Below are positions 23,321 through 32,404 of a stretch of 64,000 bases of DNA, piece after piece; positions within the stretch are counted from its first letter, which is position 1; each line of letters begins with the position of its first letter. The notes beneath the pieces were generated by a model. The model saw only the letters and a program-made list of their open reading frames with translations. It did not search any database and had not been told where the DNA came from. A program made the position numbers and the translations under genes. This DNA comes from CAZGKX01 sp964525945 (GTDB taxonomy: Bacteria > Pseudomonadota > Gammaproteobacteria > Legionellales > Legionellaceae), in NCBI GenBank assembly GCA_964525945.1, contig CAZGKX010000003.1, positions 1 through 64,000 of the forward strand, given 5' to 3'.

Positions 23321-25993
23321 TCATTTCATTTGGCGCAAAACATATTGCAAAATACCACCATGCCGATAATATTCAAGTTCATTGGCCGTATCGATGCGGC
23401 AAATCACGTCGATGTCGTGCTGCCGTCCATCCGCACACACGATCGTCACAGGCACCATTGCGCCAGGCTTCAATGCATCGTTGATCGCAATGCTGATGCG
23501 CTCGTTACCGTCCAACAGCAAGGTATTTCTGGTCATGCCTTCTGGAAATTGCAACGGCAATACACCCATGCCAATCAAATTTGACCGATGTATGCGTTCA
23601 TAACTTTCGGTGATAACCGCTTTCACGCCTAATAAATTGGTGCCTTTGGCAGCCCAATCCCTTGAAGATCCTGTCCCGTATTCCTTGCCTGCAATCACCA
23701 CCAACTCTTGATGCTCTTTTTGATACAACATGGCAGCATCGTAAATTGACATGACTTGGCCCGTGGGTACATGGCGCGTAAATCCGCCTTCAACATCCGG
23801 GGTCATTTCATTGCGAATACGGATATTGGCAAATGTGCCACGCATCATGACTTCGTGGTTACCGCGGCGCGAACCATAAGAATTAAAATCAGCTTCCGTT
23901 ACGCCTTTTGATTTTAAATACACACCAGCTGGCGAGTTGGCTTTGATGGAGCCTGCGGGTGAAATATGGTCTGTGGTTATGGAGTCGCCCAACAAAGCCA
24001 ATACATAGGCATTATGGACAGGTTTAATAGCTTCCGGTGTTGGTTTTAAATTTTGGAAAAAAGGCGGGTGCTGTATATACGTGGAGTCTTCATTCCATTG
24101 GTAGGTTTTGCCTTCGCTGGTCTGAATGGCTTGCCAATCAGCATCGCCAAGAAAAACCTCCGCGTATTCTTTTCTAAACATATTGCCATTTACTTTAGCA
24201 ACTTCAGCAGCAACTTCGATATTGGAAGGCCAAATGTCTTTCAAATACACATCATTGCCTTGTTGATCTTGGCCAATGGGCTCTTTCGATAAATCAATTT
24301 GGGTCGTGCCTGTCAGGGCGTATGCAACCACCAATGGGGGGGAAGCCAGCCAGTTGGCGCGAACTTGAGGGTGGACGCGTCCTTCAAAATTTCGATTCCC
24401 GGACAGCACAGAGCAAACCAGCAATTCATTGTCTGCAACAGTGTCTGCAATGGCATCGGGCAAAGGACCTGAATTACCAATGCACGTGGTGCAACCATAA
24501 CCGACCAAGTTAAACCCCAATTGATCAAGGTAGGTTTGAAGCCCTGCGTATTTTAAATAATCCGTCACTACTTTTGAGCCTGGGGCCAAAGAAGATTTAA
24601 CCCATGGTTTGCGCTGCAAACCTTTTTCCAGGGCTTTTTTAGCCACCAGGCCTGCTGCCATTAACACGCTAGGGTTGGACGTGTTGGTACAACTTGTTAT
24701 GGCGGCGATAACCACATCACCGTGATGCAATGCGAAGTCATGGTTCTTGACGGGAAAGGCTTGGTGCGCTTCGTGCTCTTTATTGAATTGTTTCAGGCAT
24801 GCGGAAAATTCAATGGGAAGCGTTTGCAGATTCACTTTATCCTGAGGACGTTTAGGCCCTGCCAATGAGGGTTCGACGGTGGTTAAATCCAAGGACAACA
24901 TATCGGTAAAAATTGGATCTTCAGCATCTTTGTCGTACCAAAAACCTTGTGCTTTGCTATATGCCTCGACCAATGAGATGGTTTGTTCATCGCGCCCCGT
25001 CAGTTGCAGGTAGCGCAATGTTTCTTGGTCAACGGGGAAAAATCCACAGGTGGCGCCATACTCTGGTGCCATATTGGAAATGGTGGCGCGATCAGCCAAC
25101 GGCAATTCAGCCAGACCCGGGCCATAAAATTCCACGAACTTGCCGACCACCCCTTTTTTACGCAGCATTTGCGTGACCGTTAAAACAAGATCCGTGGCCG
25201 TAATGCCTTCTTTTAATTTCCCTATTAATTTAAAGCCAATGACTTCGGGAATGAGCATGGAAACAGGTTGACCCAACATGGCGGCTTCTGCTTCAATGCC
25301 ACCCACACCCCAGCCTAAAATACCTAAACCATTGATCATGGTGGTGTGTGAATCCGTGCCGACGAGTGTATCGGGGTAGGCGTAAGTGACGCCATCATGT
25401 TCACTGCTCCAAACTGTTTTACCCAAATACTCCAGATTTACTTGGTGGCAAATGCCTGTGCCTGGGGGTACAACTTGGAAGTTTGCAAATGCTTTTTGCC
25501 CCCACCGTAAAAACTCATAGCGTTCGTTGTTGCGTTGCATTTCGATGGTGGTGTTCACCCGCATGGAGTCGTTGGTGGCAAATTTATCAACCATAATGGA
25601 ATGATCAATCACAAGATCAACGGGCGAGAGTGGCGATATTTTTTCAGGATTACCCCCCATTTTGGCCAATGCGGTGCGCATTGCTGCTAAATCCACGACC
25701 GCGGGAACGCCGGTAAAATCTTGCATCAACACACGTGTTGGTCGATAAGCAATTTCATGGTTGGATGTTTTGGATTCCAGCCAATCCGCCATGGCTTGGA
25801 TATCAGCCGTGGTAACGGTATCCCCATCTTCAAATCGTAATAAATTTTCAAACAAGACTTTGAGGGAATAAGGCAGGCGATGGATGCCTTTGAAATGTTT
25901 TCGTTCCGCTTCTTTAAGGCTATAGTAATGGTATGTTTTACCGTTTACTTGCAAAGGCAATTGCGTTGCTAAACTATCACGCCCTACAATCAT
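23321..25993 (-). CDS. acnA: Aconitate hydratase A
   Basis: The [4Fe-4S] enzyme interconverting citrate and isocitrate in the TCA cycle, 890 residues, the normal AcnA length. Cluster cysteines are in ITSCTNTSNPS and GCTTCIGNSGPL. The swivel-domain motifs LGDSITTDHISPAGSIK and EYGTGSSRDWAAKGTNLLG are intact, and YPDTLVGTDSHTTMINGLG lies in the N-terminal half. The ATG is preceded by CAGGAG. Monocistronic; a palindromic repeat lies just past its stop. Confidence 0.97.
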   Translation of the reverse strand: MIVGRDSLATQLPLQVNGKTYHYYSLKEAERKHFKGIHRLPYSLKVLFENLLRFEDGDTVTTADIQAMADWLESKTSNHEIAYRPTRVLMQDFTGVPAVVDLAAMRTALAKMGGNPEKISPLSPVDLVIDHSIMVDKFATNDSMRVNTTIEMQRNNERYEFLRWGQKAFANFQVVPPGTGICHQVNLEYLGKTVWSSEHDGVTYAYPDTLVGTDSHTTMINGLGILGWGVGGIEAEAAMLGQPVSMLIPEVIGFKLIGKLKEGITATDLVLTVTQMLRKKGVVGKFVEFYGPGLAELPLADRATISNMAPEYGATCGFFPVDQETLRYLQLTGRDEQTISLVEAYSKAQGFWYDKDAEDPIFTDMLSLDLTTVEPSLAGPKRPQDKVNLQTLPIEFSACLKQFNKEHEAHQAFPVKNHDFALHHGDVVIAAITSCTNTSNPSVLMAAGLVAKKALEKGLQRKPWVKSSLAPGSKVVTDYLKYAGLQTYLDQLGFNLVGYGCTTCIGNSGPLPDAIADTVADNELLVCSVLSGNRNFEGRVHPQVRANWLASPPLVVAYALTGTTQIDLSKEPIGQDQQGNDVYLKDIWPSNIEVAAEVAKVNGNMFRKEYAEVFLGDADWQAIQTSEGKTYQWNEDSTYIQHPPFFQNLKPTPEAIKPVHNAYVLALLGDSITTDHISPAGSIKANSPAGVYLKSKGVTEADFNSYGSRRGNHEVMMRGTFANIRIRNEMTPDVEGGFTRHVPTGQVMSIYDAAMLYQKEHQELVVIAGKEYGTGSSRDWAAKGTNLLGVKAVITESYERIHRSNLIGMGVLPLQFPEGMTRNTLLLDGNERISIAINDALKPGAMVPVTIVCADGRQHDIDVICRIDTANELEYYRHGGILQYVLRQMK

Positions 25994-26111
25994 TATCAGC
26001 TCCTGAATTCAAAAAAGTAATGATATCTGAAAATCGGTAAATTTTCATGTGAAAATGGTTGAGGGTCTCATAAAATCACCAAAATGAAGCATGGTATGCC
26101 CTAGCATTTTA

Positions 26112-26140
26112 TTCATGTTATTTTTAACCTCTGTTATAAT
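26112..26140 (+). promoter_or_regulatory. Promoter of arsC
   Basis: A perfect -10 TATAAT (26135-26140) lies 17 bases after a weak -35 TTCATG (26112-26117), about 30 bases before the arsC start, which has GGAGGGG at 26161-26167. Confidence 0.5.
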
Positions 26141-26170
26141 TTCCGTTTAAGATCCCCAATGGAGGGGTGA

Positions 26171-26515
26171 ATGCTTATGAAGTCCATTATTTATCATAAT
26201 CCACGTTGTTCTAAATCAAGAGAAACATTGGCCTTGTTGCAAAACAGAGGTATTGATCTTGTTGTGGTTGAATACCTCAAAAATCCTTTAGACATTGAGC
26301 AATTAAAGGCTTTGCGCGCTCATTTTTCTTTTAACGATTTTGTGCGTACGGACGAGCCCATTTTTAAAACGTTAGGTTTATCGATGCAGGATGAAATTCA
26401 AATTTTACATGCCATGGTTAAAGACCCGGTGCTTATGCAACGCCCCATCGTCACGTTTAATGGCCAAGCTAGGATTGGCCGCCCTCCGGAAAAAGTATTA
26501 GAACTTTTTGATTGA
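26171..26515 (+). CDS. arsC: Arsenate reductase (glutaredoxin-type, ArsC/Spx family)
   Basis: A 114-residue thioredoxin-fold protein. The reactive cysteine is in YHNPRCSKSRETLALL (Cys13), followed by EYLKNP and the anion-site block PVLMQRPIVTFNGQARIGRPPEKVLELF, the ArsC pattern. It would reduce arsenate with glutathione and glutaredoxin. No arsR or arsB lies nearby, so it may be a YffB/Spx-like relative with another role. A second ATG two codons in is an equally good start. Confidence 0.82.
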   Translation: MLMKSIIYHNPRCSKSRETLALLQNRGIDLVVVEYLKNPLDIEQLKALRAHFSFNDFVRTDEPIFKTLGLSMQDEIQILHAMVKDPVLMQRPIVTFNGQARIGRPPEKVLELFD

Positions 26516-26539
26516 TTTCCATTTACGAGTGTCTCCATC

Positions 26540-26701
26540 ATGACCGTCGATAAAATTGTCTGTGTGGGAAAAAATTACCTTGAGCTTAAAGCAGGCGACA
26601 TCGTTTTTACAGGCACGCCCGCAGGTGTTATAGCCGTCTCAAGAGGTAGCATTGCCGAATTACGCTGGTGTAAATACCATTACTCCGTGCTATGGGAATA
26701 G
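26540..26701 (+). pseudogene. Internally deleted FAH-family hydrolase gene
   Basis: A 53-codon frame begins MTVDKIVCVGKNYLE, the N-terminus of fumarylacetoacetate hydrolase family proteins, and then continues directly as LKAGDIVFTGTPAGV, a motif that belongs about 150 residues later in those proteins. The end (KYHYSVLWE) also looks like the family C-terminus. The middle of the gene, with the metal-binding acidic residues, is gone. It is therefore a deletion remnant, not a working enzyme. It follows arsC by 24 bases. Confidence 0.65.
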
Positions 26702-26707
26702 TGGGTT

Positions 26708-26887
26708 TTATTTTGCTTTACGGCCGCGTCCATTCAAATACAACGTTGCCAGAAACTCTAGGCCATAACTTAGAATATTCATCGCGTTCATGTTTTTAGA
26801 TTTTACAAACTTGCTGCCCATGACTTGCTTTAAAATCATGTGTAAAATTTTCACGCGAACATAATTAAAAATCAGTTTATACAACAT
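26708..26887 (-). CDS. Small basic protein, 59 residues, unknown
   Basis: ATG 26887 is preceded by AAAAGGG eight bases upstream and opens a 59-codon frame: MLYKLIFNYVRVKILHMILK, a middle with KFVKSKNMNAMN, then LSYGLEFLATLYLNGRGRKAK. It is hydrophobic-amphipathic at the start and basic at the end, so it could associate with the membrane. No family recognised. The good ribosome binding site is the main support. Confidence 0.4.
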   Translation of the reverse strand: MLYKLIFNYVRVKILHMILKQVMGSKFVKSKNMNAMNILSYGLEFLATLYLNGRGRKAK

Positions 26888-26986
26888 GGAAGCCCTTTTG
26901 TTTTATGTTTTAAATACACTTACAGTATAGTATAAAATTTAAACATCGTGCTTTTTTATCCCAAACCAATGAGCACCGTTTGGTGT

Positions 26987-27044
26987 GCACGCTGCGCTTT
27001 GATTTGTCGACATGGTATCGTAGGTCGGGCAAAGCGCAGCGTGC
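26987..27044. repeat. Palindromic repeat, two facing copies of a dispersed element
   Basis: GCACGCTGCGCTTTG (26987-27001) and CAAAGCGCAGCGTGC (27030-27044) are perfect 15-bp inverted copies. The right copy has the context GGTCGGG-CAAAGCGCAGCGTG-CCCGGCA. The same core (GGGCA..GCGCTTTGCCC) is found in the repeats at 54584 and 57008, so this is one family of dispersed palindromes. It lies downstream of the 304-residue gene that follows. Confidence 0.65.
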
Positions 27045-27081
27045 CCGGCATAGCGTAGCTTAATGCGCGTGCCAAAGTAAA

Positions 27082-27996
27082 TCAGCTGCGTGGTCGATAG
27101 GGGCATTTGGATGTTTTTCCTGTGTCCGATTGATAGTTTTGTTTCGTTAAATGTTTTTTAGCCGCGTCGCCTAAAACATCACTGTACATCGCATTTTGAT
27201 CGTTCAACAACCGTTCACCGACCCCATGGTTAAATAAATACCGAGCCAGTCCCATGATTAAATAGTCTTGCGGTGTGCTGTGGATGTTTTCTGGCAATAC
27301 TTCAGCATAATAGATGCCGGCGCTGTTGGACGGTTGAATGTGATTGTCGTTGTACAATTTTTGAAAAAATTGGTGTTTAAGATAATCTTGACGTGGTCCT
27401 GCTGCCCCCATGAGTATGGTATACGTGGTGTGTAAATTGACACCGAGACTCAAAAAATCACGCAAAATTTGGTGCATGCTCAGCAATTGCAGATCAGCCG
27501 CTTGCGTACAACAATTCTGATTGAGTAACGCAATGTCTTTTAAAAACGTGTGGTGAATATGCTCATAGTCTTGGGCAGGACAACGGGCAACTTGTTGCAA
27601 GGCGTTTAATGTTAATTGAATGCCTTCGCGATGGTGAGGTTTCAAAAAATCTCGATGGCTACTGATCTTATTTAACTCTGCAATTAAATGATGAATGTGT
27701 TTTGCCACGTCGTCTTTGGGCATGGTTTGTTTATGAAGAGCGTCGTATATGGCATCCACCAGTACACTGTAGTGAGCAATAATTTTTTCAAGGTTATACA
27801 TTGGGTCGGTGGCCGCGGTTGATGCTCTTTTTATTTCTTGATAATCCCATGCAGATTTTTTTAAAAGCAATAATTCCCCATCTAAATAAATAACAATATG
27901 TTCAATGGGTTTTAAATTGTGAAGGGCGTATTGGCCATACAAAGTATGAAATGTATCGCTCGATTCGTTTAACACTGATTGCAGTGAATTGGACAT
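27082..27996 (-). CDS. Hypothetical helical protein, effector-like
   Basis: A 304-residue soluble, mostly helical protein (MSNSLQSVLNESSDTFHTLY at the start) with many His and Gln residues, no signal peptide and no known motif. Its C-terminal end is basic and polar (TGKTSKCPYRPRS). Single gene with its own start, upstream of the repeat element. Lineage-specific proteins of this type in Legionellales are often secreted effectors, but nothing here proves it. Confidence 0.6.
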   Translation of the reverse strand: MSNSLQSVLNESSDTFHTLYGQYALHNLKPIEHIVIYLDGELLLLKKSAWDYQEIKRASTAATDPMYNLEKIIAHYSVLVDAIYDALHKQTMPKDDVAKHIHHLIAELNKISSHRDFLKPHHREGIQLTLNALQQVARCPAQDYEHIHHTFLKDIALLNQNCCTQAADLQLLSMHQILRDFLSLGVNLHTTYTILMGAAGPRQDYLKHQFFQKLYNDNHIQPSNSAGIYYAEVLPENIHSTPQDYLIMGLARYLFNHGVGERLLNDQNAMYSDVLGDAAKKHLTKQNYQSDTGKTSKCPYRPRS

Positions 27997-28080
27997 AAAT
28001 TCAACCTTGTGAACAAAGCATAATTAAGTTTGGCCCTTAGGTAAAAAAAAATCCATAAATCCTGCAAATTAATCAGTGAG

Positions 28081-29595
28081 CTAAATGCGCAGTTTAAAAA
28101 AGAACGTTATGAGAATACCCAATAAGATGACGATCATCAGCCAACCAATCGCATAAAAACAATCGTTCAAGGCCAAAGAAGCAGATTGTTCGTCCAAATA
28201 CGCGTTCAGCTGCGCAAAGGCGGCTTCATCGGACAGATTAAATTGTTTGGCACGGGCTAAAAATTGTTGGGTGATTTCAGAAAACGACGTGAGGGCACCA
28301 CCCAAGCGTAAATGGTAAAACACTTCACGGCGCTGCCAGAGTATATGGTATAACCCAACACCCAAGGCGGTTGAAACAGTGCGAATGATGTGAAAAAAAC
28401 TAACCGACTCCACTAACATTTGCCCGGTTAATTTGTACCGCATCGTTTGCAATAACGGCGGTAAAAAGATAGGTATGACCAAACCAAGCAAGAGCCGTGC
28501 GAGAGCGATTCGGGTAAAATCAATGTCCCAGTTAAACCCTGATGAATAAAAACAACAAAGGATGAAAAAAATGACAGCCGCGGCAATGGGAAACCGAGGG
28601 TCAAATTTATGAAACGTAAAAAACAAACGCACGACCATGCCCAGTGCCATGATGATCATCAGCAAAGCGATCCAATCTGGGGTGTAATTGACATCAAAAA
28701 ACAACCATGCCGCAATCAAGGAAACGCTACCAAAATAAGCAGAGAACAGCAGCGCGACAATGACTGCGCTGAGGCTAATATAGGGTTTTTTAAGCATATT
28801 AAAATCAATGATGGGGTATTGCGACCAACATCGATTACGCAGCAAAAAGCACACCATGCTTATGCTGCCTACCGAGAGGAGCCAGGTAATACCTGGTGAG
28901 CGTAACCAGTCAAATTGTTGCCCTGTTACCAAGGCAGAGCTGATAAATAACACACCTACAAAGTAAAAAAAATATTCTAATTTATCGAATGACCAGGGCA
29001 GGGTAGGGGTATTGTACGACGGGAGACAGTACCCCAAATAAATGCTTAAAAGACCATTGATCAGGGTTGATCCGTAAAACAACATACGCCAATTGTAATT
29101 AAAGCCAATCACGCCGCCGATTGAGGCGCCGAACAAAGGTGCAACAGCAAAACAAATCACGAGTAATGTTTTGGCGCGTTGCGAATTTCCTCCACTGACT
29201 TTTGGAATATAATACGTGGTGATAAGGATGAGCAATGGTCCTGCCGCTAACCCTTCCAGCCCACGAAATAAAATAAACAAGGCAAAATTGGAAGATTGGG
29301 AGCATCCAATGGAGGATAACACGGTTCCTAGTAAACAAAAGATGAATAATTGGCTTTGAGAAAAGCATGTCATTGCCGGTTTTCCCAAAGGAATTCCCAG
29401 CGCGTTGCCAATGCAATAAAAGCTAACGCCATAACAAAGAATGTCTAAACTTCCACCCAATTCACTCACCATGTTCAAACCGCCAATGAGGGTGACTGTC
29501 ATGTTGAACATGATCATGAACAGCGCTAGCAATACCCCGTAAAGCACCATATCAATTGACCGATTGTTGCTGCAAACGATAAGGATTTGAGGCAT
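28081..29595 (-). CDS. MFS drug efflux transporter (DHA2/EmrB-like)
   Basis: Inner-membrane proton-driven exporter with about 14 hydrophobic segments, 504 residues, matching the 14-helix DHA2 subfamily. LFILFRGLEGLAAGPLLILI corresponds to motif B/C and LLVICFAVAPLFGASIGGVI to the antiporter motif. It is the last gene of a tripartite efflux operon. From the ATG at 29595 it overlaps the HlyD gene by 44 bases; the ATG at 29550, two bases past the HlyD stop, is a plausible alternative giving 489 residues. The drug or metabolite is unknown. Confidence 0.85.
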   Translation of the reverse strand: MPQILIVCSNNRSIDMVLYGVLLALFMIMFNMTVTLIGGLNMVSELGGSLDILCYGVSFYCIGNALGIPLGKPAMTCFSQSQLFIFCLLGTVLSSIGCSQSSNFALFILFRGLEGLAAGPLLILITTYYIPKVSGGNSQRAKTLLVICFAVAPLFGASIGGVIGFNYNWRMLFYGSTLINGLLSIYLGYCLPSYNTPTLPWSFDKLEYFFYFVGVLFISSALVTGQQFDWLRSPGITWLLSVGSISMVCFLLRNRCWSQYPIIDFNMLKKPYISLSAVIVALLFSAYFGSVSLIAAWLFFDVNYTPDWIALLMIIMALGMVVRLFFTFHKFDPRFPIAAAVIFFILCCFYSSGFNWDIDFTRIALARLLLGLVIPIFLPPLLQTMRYKLTGQMLVESVSFFHIIRTVSTALGVGLYHILWQRREVFYHLRLGGALTSFSEITQQFLARAKQFNLSDEAAFAQLNAYLDEQSASLALNDCFYAIGWLMIVILLGILITFFFKLRI

Positions 29596-30727
29596 ATTGC
29601 TTGAGGTTTGGATCCAAATTAGCGGTAATGATATTTTCTATCAACATGGCGTCTCCTAACTCTTCATCCTGAAAAATCGACGTTATGTAATTTGGGGATC
29701 CTTTGGAAGAGACAGGAACCAATCGGCCTGACTGGTGGGAAATATCGGTTCTGACTTCCATGGATAATCCCAGGCGTAAAGGGTGTGTTTTTAATTCCTT
29801 GGCCTCTAAAGCAATTCGAACCGGCAATCTTTGCACGATTTTAATCCAATTTCCTGATAAATTTTGAGGGGGCAATAAACTGAAAACATTACCCGCTCCG
29901 CCAGGCAAACCAACCACTTTGCCATGAAAAACGACCCCATCACCGTACAAATCTGAAGTTACTTTTGCGGGTTGACCGATGCGAACATGTTTGAGTTGGG
30001 TTTCTTTGTAGTTGGCGTTCACCCAAATTTGATCCAATGGAATAACACTCATCAACGGTTTATCAGGCTTTACCCACATCCCGACTTGGATGGTACGTTG
30101 TGCGACCAAACCATCGGCGGGAGCATAAATGTTGCAGCGGTATAACCGCACCCAAGCATTGCGTACACGCTGCGCTGCTTCTTGAACGGACGGATGGTTG
30201 TGTATCGTGGTGCCTTGGATAAAAGCGATGGCTTGGTGATAACTGTTTTGGGTTCGTTTCAACGCTGAAATACTGGCTTGCAAATCATCTTGTGCATGCT
30301 GAAAATCCTCTAAAGATACGCCTTGCGCGCCGATCACGCCTTTGCGATGTTTATAATCTTGCTCGGCTTTGAGTAATTTTGCTTTTTGAATCCCTATTTC
30401 TGCCTCAAGCACAAAAACGTTGTGAAAAGCCTGGCATATTTCTCGAACCACTCGCCCCAATTCTTTTTCAGCTTTTTTCAATGCGATGCGTGCATCTGTC
30501 TCATCCAATTTGATGATCAGTTGCCCCTTTTTGACCAAAAAACTGTCGTCGGTCAAAATGGATTCAACAAAGCCTTCATGCAGAGCTGTGATGTAAATTT
30601 GATTGCCTTGGACATACGCATCGTTGGTATAGACTTGCAGTCGCCAGACAAAAAACCAAATGAGAAAAATCAGTAAGAGGATGCATGCTCCTCCTATCCA
30701 ATAATTACGTGTTGTGCGTTCAGTCAT
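29552..30727 (-). CDS. HlyD/EmrA-family membrane fusion protein
   Basis: Periplasmic adaptor, 391 residues. One N-terminal membrane helix (about 8-28, WIGGACILLLIFLIWFFVW) is followed by the lipoyl half-motif (VQGNQIYITALHEGFVESIL), a long helical hairpin, the second half-motif (IYAPADGLVAQRTIQVGMWV) and beta-barrel domains. This is the EmrA order. It bridges the MFS pump and the outer-membrane channel encoded on either side in the same operon. Confidence 0.9.
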   Translation of the reverse strand: MTERTTRNYWIGGACILLLIFLIWFFVWRLQVYTNDAYVQGNQIYITALHEGFVESILTDDSFLVKKGQLIIKLDETDARIALKKAEKELGRVVREICQAFHNVFVLEAEIGIQKAKLLKAEQDYKHRKGVIGAQGVSLEDFQHAQDDLQASISALKRTQNSYHQAIAFIQGTTIHNHPSVQEAAQRVRNAWVRLYRCNIYAPADGLVAQRTIQVGMWVKPDKPLMSVIPLDQIWVNANYKETQLKHVRIGQPAKVTSDLYGDGVVFHGKVVGLPGGAGNVFSLLPPQNLSGNWIKIVQRLPVRIALEAKELKTHPLRLGLSMEVRTDISHQSGRLVPVSSKGSPNYITSIFQDEELGDAMLIENIITANLDPNLKQYASNPYRLQQQSVN

Positions 30728-30774
30728 CGTTCATGCTCTATTCATCGTATTGAATGGGGTTGCTGTGTGAGTGA

Positions 30775-32264
30775 TCATGCAACTTTATCCTGTAATTTTT
30801 TTAAAGGCACTAATGTTTGGCAGTAGCCTCCGCCCAACGCTTTAATGAGTTTTACTGAAGCAAGGTATTGATTATAAAGCAATAAAACATCATCCAATTC
30901 TTTTTCAATGACTTTTTCAAGTAAATAATCGGTATTAAATTGACTGTCCAAGCCATTTCTGGCTCGTAACCGGGTCAATTGATAACGTTTTTTTGCTGAA
31001 TCGACAATCGTCTTTTGTTGAACTTTTTGTTGATAAACGGATTTTGCAAAAGCCACATTATCCAACACTTCTTGCGTGCTTCTTAAAAGCAATGCATTGT
31101 AATCGGCAATAGCCTCATCAAACTCTGCCTTTTTTGATCGTACATTGGCACGAATAGCACCTGCAGTGAAAATAGGTAAGCTAACAGCGGGGCGAATAAG
31201 TCCAGTGGCACTGGTGGTTGCAAACAATTTAGTCCAAGCGGTGCTTTGCAAGCCAGCGAGCCCCATAATGTTTACATCGGGGTAAAAATCAGCTTGGGCA
31301 GCCCCTGTTTTAAAGGCCAATGCTTTTGCTCGCCATATTTGTGCCATTAAATCGGGCCTTCTTGCTAACAAATCCAATGACAAGGTGTTGGGAATGATCA
31401 GCGTGGTAGGCAAGTTCGGAAGCTGTGATAAAGGAATGGGTGTATCAGGGCTGCGGCCCGCTAGAATATTAATTAAATGCCTGTCCACCGCACATTCTTC
31501 TTGGACACTTAATAATTGTTTTTTGGCTTCATTCACATTTTCCTCTGAAAGCAAGGGTGACAAGACTGACGACAATCCCTTTTTAACCAGCAACTTGTCT
31601 AATTTATCAAGGCGAGCACGAACCACCACCAACTCCCGATAAAGTTTTTCGCGTTTGCAATTGGTCACGTAGGCAAAATAAGCTTGTGCTAACGCGGTGG
31701 TGACAATGAGTTGAACATTGGCTGCCTCGGCTTGCAATGCACGTTTTTTACCAATAGCCGCGTAAAACAGATTGCGATTTCTTCCCCAAAAATCAAAATC
31801 GTACGTGAATGACAGTGATAAATCGAGAAGGTAGGCATGCAAAGGAAAATCCGCATTCAAGGCGCGGTATAAGCCATTTTGGCTGGTGTATAGTTGCTGG
31901 TCACTGCCATTAAAAAACACCAAANNNNNNNNNNTAAGGCTGAGCGGACGACAACGGCTTCTTGTTTTGCCACATTAACCCGGTGCTGCACTGCTTGCAA
32001 TGAAGGGTTTGTAGTGAGTGCTTGATGGACAAGTTTGTTCAACTGTGGCGATTGATAGACGAGCCACCATTGTTTATCGGGCCAATGACCTTGTGCAAAA
32101 AATTTCTTCTGCAACGCTGTTTGAAGATCATGTTGCATGGAGGGAGTGGGCTGCAGGTTTTTGGTTTGCTCATTGGCCTTTAGTTCAATACGGCAAGCGA
32201 ACAACAAGCAAAAGCACACAAAGACAGGAATTTTAATAAAAAATCGAAACGCGGCACTGTTAAT
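30775..32264 (-). CDS. Outer-membrane efflux channel (TolC/NodT family lipoprotein), contains an assembly gap, apparent AUU start
   Basis: Trimeric outer-membrane channel of a tripartite exporter, about 490 residues. It has the two long repeat halves of the family, including LDLLARRPDLMAQIWRAKAL, FKTGAAQADFYPDVNIMGLA and VSLPIFTAGAIRANVRSKKAE. Ten N at 31925-31934 break the frame. No ATG is available: the first plausible codon with a proper site is ATT at 32264, six bases after GGAAGG. It yields a full lipoprotein signal, FRFFIKIPVFVCFCLLFAC. A GTG at 32219 would leave only eight residues before that Cys. Confidence 0.8.
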
Positions 32265-32339
32265 TACGCACCTTCCAGTTTAAGCATAATTTAATGCAGG
32301 TCATGTCACCGTCCTGTGGCTCGACTTGAGCAAATGAAA

Positions 32340-32400
32340 TTAGGATCTGTCGACAGACCCTAAGTTAACCACTATAGCTTAATCCGAAATTTCAATACAA
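32340..32400 (-). promoter_or_regulatory. Efflux operon promoter with 24-bp palindromic operator
   Basis: Read on the minus strand: -35 TTGTAT (32395-32400), an 18-base spacer and -10 TATAGT (32371-32376). A near-perfect palindrome then begins at the expected start site: TTAGGATCTGTC (32340-32351) and GACAGACCCTAA (32352-32363) on the plus strand, 11 of 12 positions paired. This is where a repressor would act. A terminator for the upstream mrcA gene is the alternative, but there is no clear T-run. Confidence 0.5.
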
Positions 32401-32404
32401 CCCA

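Noticed and set aside
24053..24292. Plus-strand frames inside aconitase, and similar shadows in putA, ileS and nadB
   Set aside because: They are antisense frames of long, well-conserved genes without their own start signals.
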